Source: CAIYEO01 sp037139575 (GTDB taxonomy: Bacteria > Patescibacteriota > Saccharimonadia > Saccharimonadales > UBA4665). Taken from it: a DNA stretch of 64,000 nucleotides. The translations under genes and the position numbers were made by a program. Shown here in pieces: positions 23,602 to 32,558 of the stretch (position 1 is its first letter; the number at the start of each line of letters is the position of its first letter). Location of the stretch: the NCBI GenBank assembly GCA_037139575.1, contig JBAXGD010000001.1:1-64000 (forward strand), given 5' to 3'. The notes under the pieces were generated by a model that saw only the letters and a program-made list of their open reading frames with translations, did not search any database and had not been told where the DNA came from.

Positions 23602-26493
23602 ATGAAATTTCAAAAAGGGACTCGAAGAAAAGCAATTGATTACGAGAAAGATATTATTAAATATTGGAAAGATAATAACATCTTTCAGAAATCAGTTAGT
23701 CAAAGAAGCGAAGATAATTCTTATGTTTTTTATGATGGGCCACCATTCATAACAGGTGAACCCCATTATGGAACCCTACTAAGCTCAATCGTTAAAGATG
23801 CGGTACCAAGATATTGGACAATGAAGGGTAAAAGAGTTGAAAGAACTTGGGGTTGGGATTGCCATGGGCTTCCAGCTGAAGTATTTACAGAGAAAAAACT
23901 TGGCATAAAAGATAAAAGAGATATTTGCACAAAGATATCATTAGAAGAGTATATAAAAACCTGTAGAGATAATATGGTGCAAACTGGAAATCTTTGGGAA
24001 GAAACTATCGATAGAATTGGCCGATGGGTTGAATTTAAGGGTGCCTATAAAACCATGGATAAAGACTACATGGAGTCTGTCTGGTGGGCCTTCAAAGAAC
24101 TTTATGACAAAAATAAAGTTTATGAAGGGGAGAAAGTTTTACTCTATTGTACTCGAGACGCAACACCAATATCTAAAGCCGAAGTCGCTATGGATAATTC
24201 ATATCAGGACGTGACCGATCCTTCAGTATTTGTAAAATTCAAATTGAAGGATCAAGATGCATATTTGCTTGCTTGGACAACGACTCCATGGACGCTACCA
24301 GCCAATACTGCTGTTGCCGTTAATAAGAATGAAGATTATTCAGAAGTACAGATAGATGGAATTAATCTAATTCTAGCAAGGGATAGGCTAAACTCAGTTT
24401 TTAGGGATGAAAAACATCAATCCCTCGACTATAAAGTTATTCGTGAATTTAAGGGTTCTGAATTGGTGGGTAAAGATTATGAGCCACTTTTTGAAGACAA
24501 TATAGGAGACAATGGCTTTAAGGTTTGGCATGCAGACTATGTAAACCTAGATGATGGTTCAGGTATTGTCCATATCGCACCATCATATGGTGAAGAGGAT
24601 TATGAACTAGCTGTAGTTAGTAAATTCCCAATCATTAATATAATCGATGAAAACGGCTTATACGCTTCAGGCGCATGGACCGGTCAACAAATATGGGAGT
24701 GCAATAAACTCATAGCTAAAACACTTTATGAGGACAAAGTTGTATGGAAAATAGAATATATAAGACATAGTTATCCTCATTGTCATCGTTGCGGAACTAA
24801 ATTGATGTATAGAGCTCATCCGAGTTGGTTTATGGATGTCCAATCGCAAAAACAAGAGATGGTTGAAGGCAACAAAGATATAACATGGTTTCCTGAACAC
24901 ATAAAGAATGGTAGATTTGCAAAAACTATTGAATCTGCACCAGATTGGAATCTTTCTAGAGATAGGTTTTGGGCTACCCCAATTCCCGTATGGAAAGCAA
25001 AGGATGAAAATGGCAAAGAACTTATAAAAGTTGTCGGTAGCTATGCTGAACTTGAAGAACTGTCTGGAGTAAAACTTGAAGACTATCACAGACCTTGGGT
25101 TGATAATATTAAGTTTGAAATCGACGGAAATCAATATTCCAGAGTGGAAAAAGTATTGGATTGTTGGTTTGAATCTGGATCAATGCCTTTCGCACAATTC
25201 CACTACCCATTTGAGAATAAAGAAAAATTTGAGAATAATTTTCCTGGTGACTTTATCGCAGAATATGTTGGCCAAGTCAGGGCTTGGTTCTACTATCTTC
25301 ACGCAATTTCAATTGGATTATTCGGAGAAAAATCTTTTAAAAACGTGATTGTTACAGGGACAGTGCTAGGTGAGGATGGTCGTAAGCTGAGTAAGTCTTT
25401 AAACAACTACACAGACCCAAATCTAACTATAGATAAATACAGTGCCGACTCAATAAGATTCTTGCTCCTATCTTCTCCCGTTATTAGCGGCGAAGACTAC
25501 TCATTGATAGAGAAAGATATCGCCGATACTAATCGTAAACTTTCCATGGTCTGGAATATGTACGACTTTTTCACCCTATATGCATCTGTAGATAATTGGC
25601 AGCCGCAAGAAAATTATGAAAATTCAATTGATGGACTTTCAAACCCATTGGATGTCTGGATAACATCTAGAATTAATGAGTTAACTGCAACCATTGACGA
25701 AAATATGCAAAAATATGACCTACAAAAAGCTCTCAAGCCAGTATTTGGCTTTATTGATGATGCTTCCAACTGGTATGTTAGAAGATCAAGAAGAAGATTT
25801 TGGAAAAGTGGAGATGATAATGACAAGAATGATGCGTACAGAACTCTTTACTACGTATTGGTGAAGCTTTCCATTGTACTAGCACCGTTCACTCCTTTTC
25901 TTTCTGAAGAATTATTCAGGAATCTTACAGGCAAAGAATCAGTGCATCTTCTTGACTGGCCGGAAGTGCATGCGATTGATATTAAAGCTATTGAGCAGAT
26001 GGCTGAGGTTAGGGAACTTATTGCTCAGGGCCTATCCATCAGAGCAAAGAATAGCCTCAAAGTTAGACAGCCACTTCAGTCTGTATCGCTAACAACATCT
26101 AGTCAGTTAACAGATGAATTGATTGAGATTGTTAAAGATGAGTTGAATGTTAAGGAAGTTCTAGTAAGCGTAGTCGATGATAGCAAGGATATTTCTGCTA
26201 ACCTAGACTTAAATATTACTCAAGAGCTAAGAGCTGAAGGCATTGTCAGAGAATTAATCCGATATATTCAAAATGAAAGAAAACAATCTGGGCTAGAAGT
26301 AGAAGATAGGATATCTTTATTAATTGAAAGTGATAGCTCTGAAATAAATAATGCAATAGAGCAGCATTTATCATTAATCAAAGATGAAACACTAACCCAG
26401 GAATACGGTGAAGTACTTGCTGATGCTCATCATTCTAGCCTTAAAGTAGAGGGTCTTGAAGTAGATATTTATCTAAGTAAATACTTTGCCTAG
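23602..26493 (+). CDS. ileS: Isoleucyl-tRNA synthetase (eukaryote-like type)
   Basis: 963 residues, class Ia. The HIGH box reads PHYG in FITGEPHYGTLL (about 53-64) and the KMSKS box reads KLSKS (about 594). The CP1 editing domain (about 190-420) includes WTTTPWTLPANTA and the conserved Asp in GSGIVHIAPSYGEEDYE. The start, with RKAIDYEKDIIKYW, the WGWDCHGLPAE stretch and the absence of the C-terminal zinc domain of E. coli IleRS fit the eukaryote-like (type 2) lineage, many of which resist mupirocin; that is family knowledge, not seen here. The gene is under a T-box. AAAGG lies 15 nt before the ATG, too far for a good site. Confidence 0.95.
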   Translation: MKFQKGTRRKAIDYEKDIIKYWKDNNIFQKSVSQRSEDNSYVFYDGPPFITGEPHYGTLLSSIVKDAVPRYWTMKGKRVERTWGWDCHGLPAEVFTEKKLGIKDKRDICTKISLEEYIKTCRDNMVQTGNLWEETIDRIGRWVEFKGAYKTMDKDYMESVWWAFKELYDKNKVYEGEKVLLYCTRDATPISKAEVAMDNSYQDVTDPSVFVKFKLKDQDAYLLAWTTTPWTLPANTAVAVNKNEDYSEVQIDGINLILARDRLNSVFRDEKHQSLDYKVIREFKGSELVGKDYEPLFEDNIGDNGFKVWHADYVNLDDGSGIVHIAPSYGEEDYELAVVSKFPIINIIDENGLYASGAWTGQQIWECNKLIAKTLYEDKVVWKIEYIRHSYPHCHRCGTKLMYRAHPSWFMDVQSQKQEMVEGNKDITWFPEHIKNGRFAKTIESAPDWNLSRDRFWATPIPVWKAKDENGKELIKVVGSYAELEELSGVKLEDYHRPWVDNIKFEIDGNQYSRVEKVLDCWFESGSMPFAQFHYPFENKEKFENNFPGDFIAEYVGQVRAWFYYLHAISIGLFGEKSFKNVIVTGTVLGEDGRKLSKSLNNYTDPNLTIDKYSADSIRFLLLSSPVISGEDYSLIEKDIADTNRKLSMVWNMYDFFTLYASVDNWQPQENYENSIDGLSNPLDVWITSRINELTATIDENMQKYDLQKALKPVFGFIDDASNWYVRRSRRRFWKSGDDNDKNDAYRTLYYVLVKLSIVLAPFTPFLSEELFRNLTGKESVHLLDWPEVHAIDIKAIEQMAEVRELIAQGLSIRAKNSLKVRQPLQSVSLTTSSQLTDELIEIVKDELNVKEVLVSVVDDSKDISANLDLNITQELRAEGIVRELIRYIQNERKQSGLEVEDRISLLIESDSSEINNAIEQHLSLIKDETLTQEYGEVLADAHHSSLKVEGLEVDIYLSKYFA

Positions 26494-26503
26494 ATTTATC
26501 ACT

Positions 26504-26533
26504 TTGACAATAGGGGTCATTATCTGATAGAAT
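26504..26533 (+). promoter_or_regulatory. Promoter of rplU
   Basis: TTGACA (26504-26509), 18-nt spacer, TAGAAT (26528-26533). A leader of about 30 nt with AAGG follows. Confidence 0.6.
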
Positions 26534-26569
26534 TATCTAATAATATTTATTTAAGGTCATAAGAATTTA

Positions 26570-26884
26570 ATGAAAAAAGCAGTAATCACAACCGGTTCTA
26601 AACAATATTTAGTTAGCGAAGGAACTACTCTTAACGTAGAGCTTTTGAATACAGATGAAAAAACTGTAAGTTTTGACAGTCTACTAATTATAGATGGTGA
26701 TAAGATTACGGTTGGACAGCCTACAGTTGAAGGCGCAAAAGTTACTGCAGAGATTTTAGATGCAGACTTCCAAGATAAAAAAGTTACTTCTATAAGATAT
26801 AAGGCCAAAAAGCGCGTTCATACTGTACACGGTCACAGACAACATCTTTCTAATATCAAAATCACAAGCATCACTTCAAAATAA
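26570..26884 (+). CDS. rplU: 50S ribosomal protein bL21
   Basis: 104 residues with the bL21 pattern: AVITTGSKQYLVSEGTTLNVE at the N-terminus, VTAEILD, and the basic end KRVHTVHGHRQHLSNIKI, a variant of the usual KRRKxYRRxxGHRQ signature. It binds 23S rRNA domain I. In most bacteria rpmA (bL27) follows directly; here rpmA lies about 31 kb away on the other strand and parA follows instead. Confidence 0.93.
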   Translation: MKKAVITTGSKQYLVSEGTTLNVELLNTDEKTVSFDSLLIIDGDKITVGQPTVEGAKVTAEILDADFQDKKVTSIRYKAKKRVHTVHGHRQHLSNIKITSITSK

Positions 26885-26963
26885 TAATAGATTTCTAAAA
26901 CCTGTATATTGATGGTATAGGGTGTTATAATTATTGTTAAATATAGGGGTATATAACAAAAAA

Positions 26964-27725
26964 ATGACACATATAATTTCTGTTGTTAATCAAAAAGGCG
27001 GAGTCGGAAAAACTACGACCACTATTAACATGGGGGCTCAGCTAGCCAGCAATGGTTTCAAAGTTCTAATTGTTGATGCTGACCCTCAAGGAAATGCCAC
27101 TAGCGGCTTGGGCTTATACGGTGATTCATTCGAATCAACGACTTATGATGTATTAGTTGGTAAAAAAACTATTGATCACGCAATTCAAGAAACTTACATT
27201 GATGGCTTATATATAATTCCAGCAAACCCTAATCTTGCTGGTGCTGAGATCGATCTTAGTACGATGATTGGTAGAGAATTTAAGCTTAAAGAGGCATTAG
27301 CCTCATGTACACATGACTATATTTTGATTGATTGTCCGCCTGCTCTTGGGCTTCTTTCCATTAATGCGCTAACAGCATCGAATTATGTATTAATTCCAGT
27401 ACAGGCTGAGTACTATGCTTTAGAGGGCCTAAGTCAGCTACTAAGCGTAATCCAAAGAGTGAGAGAGGGCGTTAATGCACAGCTTGAAATACTAGGAGTT
27501 ATTATAACCATGTACGATAAACGAACAAGCCTTTCCGAACAAGTACTTTCTGAAATTAAAAAACATTTTGGGGATAAGGTATTTGATGCAATAATCCCTA
27601 GGAACATTAGATTAGCCGAAGCTCCAAGTTTCGGTAAGACAATTTTTGATCATGATAAATGGTCAAAAGGAGCCAGAGCTTACAAGCAGCTGACTAAGGA
27701 GGTAATTGAACGTGTTGGAAAATAA
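26964..27725 (+). CDS. parA: Chromosome partition ATPase ParA/Soj
   Basis: 253 residues. The deviant Walker A KGGVGKTTT (about 11-19), DADPQGNATSGLG (about 37-49, Walker A') and ILIDCPPALG (about 117-126, Walker B) are intact. Residues for DNA binding lie in the C-terminal half. It moves the ParB-parS complex during segregation. I start at ATG 26964 (AGGGG about 11 nt upstream); an earlier in-frame codon at 26934 lies near the promoter. It overlaps parB by 14 nt. No parS or dnaA boxes were recognised here. Confidence 0.93.
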   Translation: MTHIISVVNQKGGVGKTTTTINMGAQLASNGFKVLIVDADPQGNATSGLGLYGDSFESTTYDVLVGKKTIDHAIQETYIDGLYIIPANPNLAGAEIDLSTMIGREFKLKEALASCTHDYILIDCPPALGLLSINALTASNYVLIPVQAEYYALEGLSQLLSVIQRVREGVNAQLEILGVIITMYDKRTSLSEQVLSEIKKHFGDKVFDAIIPRNIRLAEAPSFGKTIFDHDKWSKGARAYKQLTKEVIERVGK

Positions 27726-28584
27726 TAAAAAAAGTGCACTTGGGAGGGGAATGGAAACGTTGCTCCCAAAAGATTTCGATAAGACTATTTTATCTAGTGA
27801 AAATGAGAGAATTAATAAAGTAGAAATTGAATTAATTCAACCAGACAAGAACCAACCCAGAAAAGATTTTAATGAAGGTTCGCTAAAGGATTTATCTGAG
27901 TCCATTAGAGTACACGGTATTTTACAGCCTTTAATCGTAACTAGACCATCTGTCGAAGGTATATACACCATCATAGCCGGAGAGAGAAGATGGAGAGCGT
28001 CCAAATTGGCTAATTTAAAGAGCTTACCTGTAATTGTTAGAAATGAAGAGGATAGAAATAAGCTAGAAATAGCACTAATTGAAAATATCCAAAGAGTAGA
28101 CTTGTCTCCACTAGAACAAGCCAAATCAGTTTATGAATTACATAAAAATTTCAACGTAACATATGATGAAATAGGAAAAAGGCTCGGTAAATCTGGCAAA
28201 ACTATAGCAAATAATGCTCGACTTCTTCAATTGCCTCAAGCTGCAATGGACGCTTTAAATCGAAATGATATTACGGAGGGCCATGCTCGATCATTATTAT
28301 CTCTTTCAGGTATTCCAGATAGACAAAAAGAACTCCTCGAATCTATAATTAAAGGTGGATGGTCAGTGAGGCAGGCTGAAAGATGGGTTGTTGCTTTGAA
28401 GAAAATTGGTCTAGATTCGAAAACTGCTCATGAAAGAGTGAAAACTGAAAATCCTCTCACTAAAAAGCTAGGAACTATTATTAAGGCACCAGTTTCTCTT
28501 AAAAGAACTGCAAAAGGTGGAAGACTAGAAATTTCTTTCAAAGATGAAGACGATCTAAAAAGAATCATTGATAAATTAATTTAA
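27712..28584 (+). CDS. parB: Chromosome partition protein ParB/Spo0J
   Basis: 290 residues. The N-terminal ParB/CTPase domain has LIQPDKNQPRKDF (about 41-53), the GERRWRA motif (about 87-93) and ENIQRVDLSPLEQA (about 122-135). The central HTH (about 145-175, GKRLGKSGKTIANN) reads parS, and a short C-terminal dimer region ends the protein. I choose the GTG at 27712, 9 nt behind AAGGAGG; an in-frame TTG at 27706 is too close. It meets lepB tail to tail with a 4-nt overlap. Confidence 0.93.
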   Translation: MLENNKKSALGRGMETLLPKDFDKTILSSENERINKVEIELIQPDKNQPRKDFNEGSLKDLSESIRVHGILQPLIVTRPSVEGIYTIIAGERRWRASKLANLKSLPVIVRNEEDRNKLEIALIENIQRVDLSPLEQAKSVYELHKNFNVTYDEIGKRLGKSGKTIANNARLLQLPQAAMDALNRNDITEGHARSLLSLSGIPDRQKELLESIIKGGWSVRQAERWVVALKKIGLDSKTAHERVKTENPLTKKLGTIIKAPVSLKRTAKGGRLEISFKDEDDLKRIIDKLI

Positions 28585-29195
28585 TAAATAGTTGCTTTAT
28601 TTACGGGCATAATTCTTAAAACTAGCTTGCCCACTAATTGGTTAAGAGAAATTGGCCCCAGAATCCTAGAATCTTCAGAAACAGGTCTATTGTCTCCACA
28701 TACAAAAATCTGATTTGATGCCATAACTTCGTCTATGGGTATACCTTGATTGAATGTATAGGGAATCTTTGTTGAAGAACCATAAGGTAAGGTAGTATCT
28801 GGATAATAACCATTTGGATGTTGGTTGTTGAAAACCCTAACTTTACCATTATCAACAACAACTCTGTCTCCCGGCAAAGCCACAACACGTTTTACTAGCT
28901 GTTTTCCAAGAGTAGGGGCATTAAAAATTACTATATCCCCCACATTAGGAACATAGGGATGACCTGTAATACGAGACCAAGTTACAGATAATTTCCAAAC
29001 TATTAATCTGTCGCCATTTTTTAGTGATGGGTCCATACTTGGTCCATCAACTTGATATGACTGAAAAACGAATATTATTATCAAAATGGCTGTAAGTATC
29101 GATGCCGCAATAACTCCAAATGTTGAATTTTTATTAATAAAATTCTTTATTTTGAGCCAAAACTTATTAGGGGTATTATCTGAATTATTTTCCAT
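28581..29195 (-). CDS. lepB: Signal peptidase I
   Basis: 204 residues with one transmembrane helix (about 27-45). The catalytic Ser53 (GPSMDPS) and Lys102 (KQLVKRVVALPGD) form the dyad, and box E appears as VCGDNRPVSEDSR, where the usual Asn-Ser-Arg pattern is slightly altered. It removes signal peptides of secreted proteins such as the CHAP hydrolase encoded at 53359. The minus-strand TATAGT lies 12 nt before the ATG. Confidence 0.93.
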   Translation of the reverse strand: MENNSDNTPNKFWLKIKNFINKNSTFGVIAASILTAILIIIFVFQSYQVDGPSMDPSLKNGDRLIVWKLSVTWSRITGHPYVPNVGDIVIFNAPTLGKQLVKRVVALPGDRVVVDNGKVRVFNNQHPNGYYPDTTLPYGSSTKIPYTFNQGIPIDEVMASNQIFVCGDNRPVSEDSRILGPISLNQLVGKLVLRIMPVNKATIY

Positions 29196-29247
29196 AACTT
29201 TACTTAGACTATAACTTATTTCTGAGAATTAATCATATAGATTAAAG

Positions 29248-29253
29248 TATAAT
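29248..29253 (+). promoter_or_regulatory. -10 box of the 29261 gene, leaderless layout
   Basis: TATAAT, then 7 nt to the ATG at 29261. No Shine-Dalgarno. Confidence 0.45.
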
Positions 29254-29260
29254 AGTAAAT

Positions 29261-29686
29261 ATGAAATTTAGAAAAAGCACCAAAACAGAAGAACAAAGTA
29301 CGAGTCCAAATAGACTGGGCAGGAATACAGTTAAGCCGGATACAGACAAAAACTCGCCCTTTAATAATTCTTCAAGACGCATAGATGATTTTAATAGACC
29401 CAGTGGCTATCACTCATCATTGCCGAACATTAATAATCAGGTTGCTCCTGATGGCCATCATGCTAATCTAAAGGGGCAAAATATATATAGCAAGACCAAT
29501 TCATCTCAAGATCTAAGCCAATTAATGCAGAAAAATCAAAGTCACGAAAATAAGAAGAAGCCTAAAAAATCACTTAAGAAAAAAATAAAGTATTTTTTAA
29601 TACTCATATTAATCGCTGCAATAGTGACAGCTCTGATTAAACTTCTACCTAGCTTGATTGATTTATATCAGAAAAAAATTGGTTAA
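29261..29686 (+). CDS. Small tail-anchored protein of unknown function
   Basis: 141 residues. The first 90 are polar and disordered (Asn, Ser, Pro, His rich), followed by a strongly basic patch (KKKPKKSLKKKIKYF, about 98-112) and one transmembrane helix (about 112-133, LILILIAAIVTALIKLLPSL). The basic patch before the helix predicts the long N-terminal part to be cytoplasmic. No motif is recognised. Divergent from lepB, upstream of the membrane protein gene at 29728. Confidence 0.65.
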   Translation: MKFRKSTKTEEQSTSPNRLGRNTVKPDTDKNSPFNNSSRRIDDFNRPSGYHSSLPNINNQVAPDGHHANLKGQNIYSKTNSSQDLSQLMQKNQSHENKKKPKKSLKKKIKYFLILILIAAIVTALIKLLPSLIDLYQKKIG

Positions 29687-29727
29687 GTGGGGCAATAGAT
29701 AAATATTTGGTATAATTTATATATCAA

Positions 29728-30480
29728 ATGAAAAATCTATTCAAAAGATTAAAACCAATTTCTGGGTTCTCACATTACTTCCATTTTGGCTTAACTATTC
29801 TCTTGCCAATTGTTGTACTGATTTTGGTCAGACTAAATTTCATTGAAATATCAGTATTTGTAATAATTTTGAGCAAGTGGAGAATGTTCGCTGTTAAGCC
29901 AAGATTTTGGCCGGCCAATATTAGAGCAAATTCCGTAGATATTATCGTAGGTATATCTACGGTTGTATTCATGGTAGAAAGCTCTAATTCGTGGTGGCAG
30001 ATTTTATGGGCTCTATCTTACGGATTATGGCTAGTCCTAATCAAGCCCGCTGAGACTCCATTCTTAGTATCAGTTCAGTCTCTTGTGGCTCAGCTTTTTG
30101 GATTAATGGCCATATATAGTTGGTCGTCTGCAACTAACATCGAACTAACTTTTTTGACTGGAATAGTTTGTTTTCTATCGGCAAGGCACTTCTTTGATAA
30201 TTTTGATGAACCTCACGCAAGACTAATGTCATATACCTGGGGATACTTCGGAGCAAGCCTAGCGTGGATTCTATCATATTGGCTTTTATTCTATGGAAGT
30301 ATTTCGCAGCCAACACTAATCCTTACACTGATTGGCTATTCAATAGCATCACTTTACTATTTGGATAAAAAGAATAGGTTGAATAGTTTGCTACAGAAAC
30401 AATTCATAATTATAATGGTTATAGTGATACTTGCAATATTAGTATTCGGGATTATTCGTTTAGGCGACAATATAGCTTAA
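29728..30480 (+). CDS. Polytopic membrane protein of unknown function
   Basis: 250 residues with about seven or eight hydrophobic segments (near 18-38, 68-84, 88-106, 112-130, 140-152, 168-190, 195-215 and 226-244). Trp- and Phe-rich loops and a soluble stretch FFDNFDEPHARLM (about 155-167) are the only distinctive polar features; it has no transporter or enzyme motif that I know. A TATAAT ends 11 nt before the ATG. It ends 22 nt before the htrA-like gene and may act with it in the membrane; this is only positional. Confidence 0.65.
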   Translation: MKNLFKRLKPISGFSHYFHFGLTILLPIVVLILVRLNFIEISVFVIILSKWRMFAVKPRFWPANIRANSVDIIVGISTVVFMVESSNSWWQILWALSYGLWLVLIKPAETPFLVSVQSLVAQLFGLMAIYSWSSATNIELTFLTGIVCFLSARHFFDNFDEPHARLMSYTWGYFGASLAWILSYWLLFYGSISQPTLILTLIGYSIASLYYLDKKNRLNSLLQKQFIIIMVIVILAILVFGIIRLGDNIA

Positions 30481-30502
30481 TAAAAAAAGGGGGACTACTT
30501 AA

Positions 30503-31747
30503 ATGGTAGATGAAGAGCGTTCTTCTGAACATGAAAACACCAGTCAAAGAAAGAATGTGAATAATAATTTGAATCAATCGAGCAGTCACATAAGAAAAGT
30601 ACAGTTACTAAGTGTAGTTCTAGTTTTTATGATTAGTTTAGGTCTAGGATTTTTGGGTGGCTGGATAGGATCAAGATATGAATTAAACAATAATGGCTCG
30701 GGAATTCAAAAACAAATAGTTAGTCAACAGGGTGATATTATTCGAAATATAGCAAAACAAGTTGGCCAAAGCGTCGTATCAATAAATGATACGCAAATGG
30801 CTGAAACCAGCATTAGCAATTCATTTTTTAATTTTCCTCAACAGAGTCCATCGACTCAGCAGTCAGCTGGTACGGGAATTATATTAACAACTTCCGGCTA
30901 CGTAATTACCAATCGTCACGTAGTGCCTGACGGAACTACAAATGTTACTATAACCCTCTCTAACGGGGTAGTTCTTAAGGACGTATCCGTTATCGGAAGA
31001 ACCACAGCTAATGACACCCTAGATATAGCAGTTCTCAAAATTAATAATTTACAAGGCCAAAAACTAGTAGCTGCACAATTGGGAGACTCTAATGCAGTCC
31101 AAGTTGGGGATGGCGTTGTGGCTATTGGTAATGCATTGGGTCAATTCCAGAATACTGTTACTTCCGGAATTATTTCTGGATATGGTAGGAGTATACAAGC
31201 TAGCGATAGTAGTGGAGCCAGCACTGAAAATCTAGATGGCTTATTGCAAACAGACGCTGCTATCAATGAGGGTAATTCTGGAGGGCCATTGGTTAATTTT
31301 AATTCAGAAGTTATCGGCATAAATGTCGCCACTGCAGCATCTGCAAATAGTATTGGCTTCTCGATTCCCATAAATGATATAAAGGGAATCATCAGTAATC
31401 TCGAGGCTACCGGTAAATTCGAAAGACCTTACCTTGGAGTGCTATATGTTCCAATAGATTCAGCTGCAAAAAGTAAGTACAACCTAAATGTTGATCAAGG
31501 AGCCTATATATTGCCTTATTCAGCGACAGGGCAGTCAGGAATTTTGAGTGGTAGTCCTGCTGCTTCTGCGGGTCTAAAGGATGGAGATATAATCACACAA
31601 GTTAACGGAAGTGATATTAATTCTAAAAATACTCTAACATCTCTTGTGGACAATTATGGCGCGGGTACAAAGATTACGTTAACTGTACTAAGAAGCGGCA
31701 AGACAATTTCGGTTCCAATTACTGTTGGCGCTAAGCCTGCACAATAA
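30503..31747 (+). CDS. htrA: HtrA/DegP-like serine protease
   Basis: 414 residues. An N-terminal cytoplasmic tail (1-32) and a signal anchor (about 34-55) precede a trypsin-like domain with His139 (ITNRHV), Asp174 (DTLDIAVLKI) and Ser259 (NEGNSGGPLV), then one PDZ domain (about 310-410) with YLGVLYVPI and AGLKDGDIITQVNG. It degrades or refolds damaged proteins outside the membrane. GGGGG lies about 11 nt before the ATG. The last 17 nt overlap the end of prmC on the other strand. Confidence 0.93.
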   Translation: MVDEERSSEHENTSQRKNVNNNLNQSSSHIRKVQLLSVVLVFMISLGLGFLGGWIGSRYELNNNGSGIQKQIVSQQGDIIRNIAKQVGQSVVSINDTQMAETSISNSFFNFPQQSPSTQQSAGTGIILTTSGYVITNRHVVPDGTTNVTITLSNGVVLKDVSVIGRTTANDTLDIAVLKINNLQGQKLVAAQLGDSNAVQVGDGVVAIGNALGQFQNTVTSGIISGYGRSIQASDSSGASTENLDGLLQTDAAINEGNSGGPLVNFNSEVIGINVATAASANSIGFSIPINDIKGIISNLEATGKFERPYLGVLYVPIDSAAKSKYNLNVDQGAYILPYSATGQSGILSGSPAASAGLKDGDIITQVNGSDINSKNTLTSLVDNYGAGTKITLTVLRSGKTISVPITVGAKPAQ

Positions 31748-32558
31748 ATATTTGAGTTAGATTGGATGTTTTGGCTAGTCTATAACCAGATTTTTTAGCC
31801 AATGACTTATTATGATGATGTTGAAAGTCTAATGATTCCGTGACAATAAACTTAGGCCCGTTCGCTATGTGCTTAATTTGTATCCAAAAATCCTCCAAGA
31901 AAGCCATTCCGTCATTATCCGCGAAGACTGCATTTTCAGGTTCATAAGCCACTTCTTTGCCAGTCACTACTTCTTTTGGGACATAGGGTAAATTAGCAAC
32001 AATTAAATCGTAATCACTTTTTAGTTGTTTGAGTAGATCGGATTTATATATGCCCACCATAGCTTGATTCTTTTTAGCGTTTTTTTTCGCTATTTTCAAA
32101 GCTTTATTACTAATATCATACATATCAACTTTAGCATCAGGGATTTCGAGCTTTAATGTTATTCCTATGCATCCAGAACCAGTTCCTATATCTGCAATAA
32201 CAGGATGGTTTACTAATTTCAGCTCCAGAATTTGCTGTACTATTTCTTCAGTTTCGGGTCTTGGGATCAATACACTTTTATCTACGATAAAATTTCTACC
32301 GTAAAATTCTTCCTCTCCTTTAATATATGCGATTGGATAATTTTTCAATCTTATCGCTAGTATTTTTTTTAATTTTCTAAGTTCAGCTTTGCTTAATTTT
32401 TGATTTGGGTTTGCAAGTATTTTAGCTCTATCCATTTTCGTAGATAGTTCTAACATAATCATAGAATCAATTCTGGCTGAAATTATACCTTCAGCAGATA
32501 AAGCTTTTTGCGAACTGATTAGCCATTCACGAATTGTTGACGAGGAGTGTATGTTCAT
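31731..32558 (-). CDS. prmC: Release-factor glutamine methyltransferase PrmC
   Basis: 275 residues from ATG 32558. A helical N-terminal substrate domain, then a Rossmann methyltransferase with DIGTGSGCIGI (SAM site) and NLPYVP, the family's NPPY motif with Leu for the first Pro. PrmC methylates the GGQ glutamine of release factors, and its gene lies directly downstream of prfA with a 32-nt overlap. An in-frame TTG at 32576 is an alternative start without binding site. Confidence 0.92.
   Translation of the reverse strand: MNIHSSSTIREWLISSQKALSAEGIISARIDSMIMLELSTKMDRAKILANPNQKLSKAELRKLKKILAIRLKNYPIAYIKGEEEFYGRNFIVDKSVLIPRPETEEIVQQILELKLVNHPVIADIGTGSGCIGITLKLEIPDAKVDMYDISNKALKIAKKNAKKNQAMVGIYKSDLLKQLKSDYDLIVANLPYVPKEVVTGKEVAYEPENAVFADNDGMAFLEDFWIQIKHIANGPKFIVTESLDFQHHHNKSLAKKSGYRLAKTSNLTQIFIVQA

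Noticed and set aside
26885..28584. Replication origin beside parAB
   Set aside because: No dnaA gene, cluster of TTATCCACA-like boxes or parS-like palindrome was recognised, and the intergenic space is under 100 nt.
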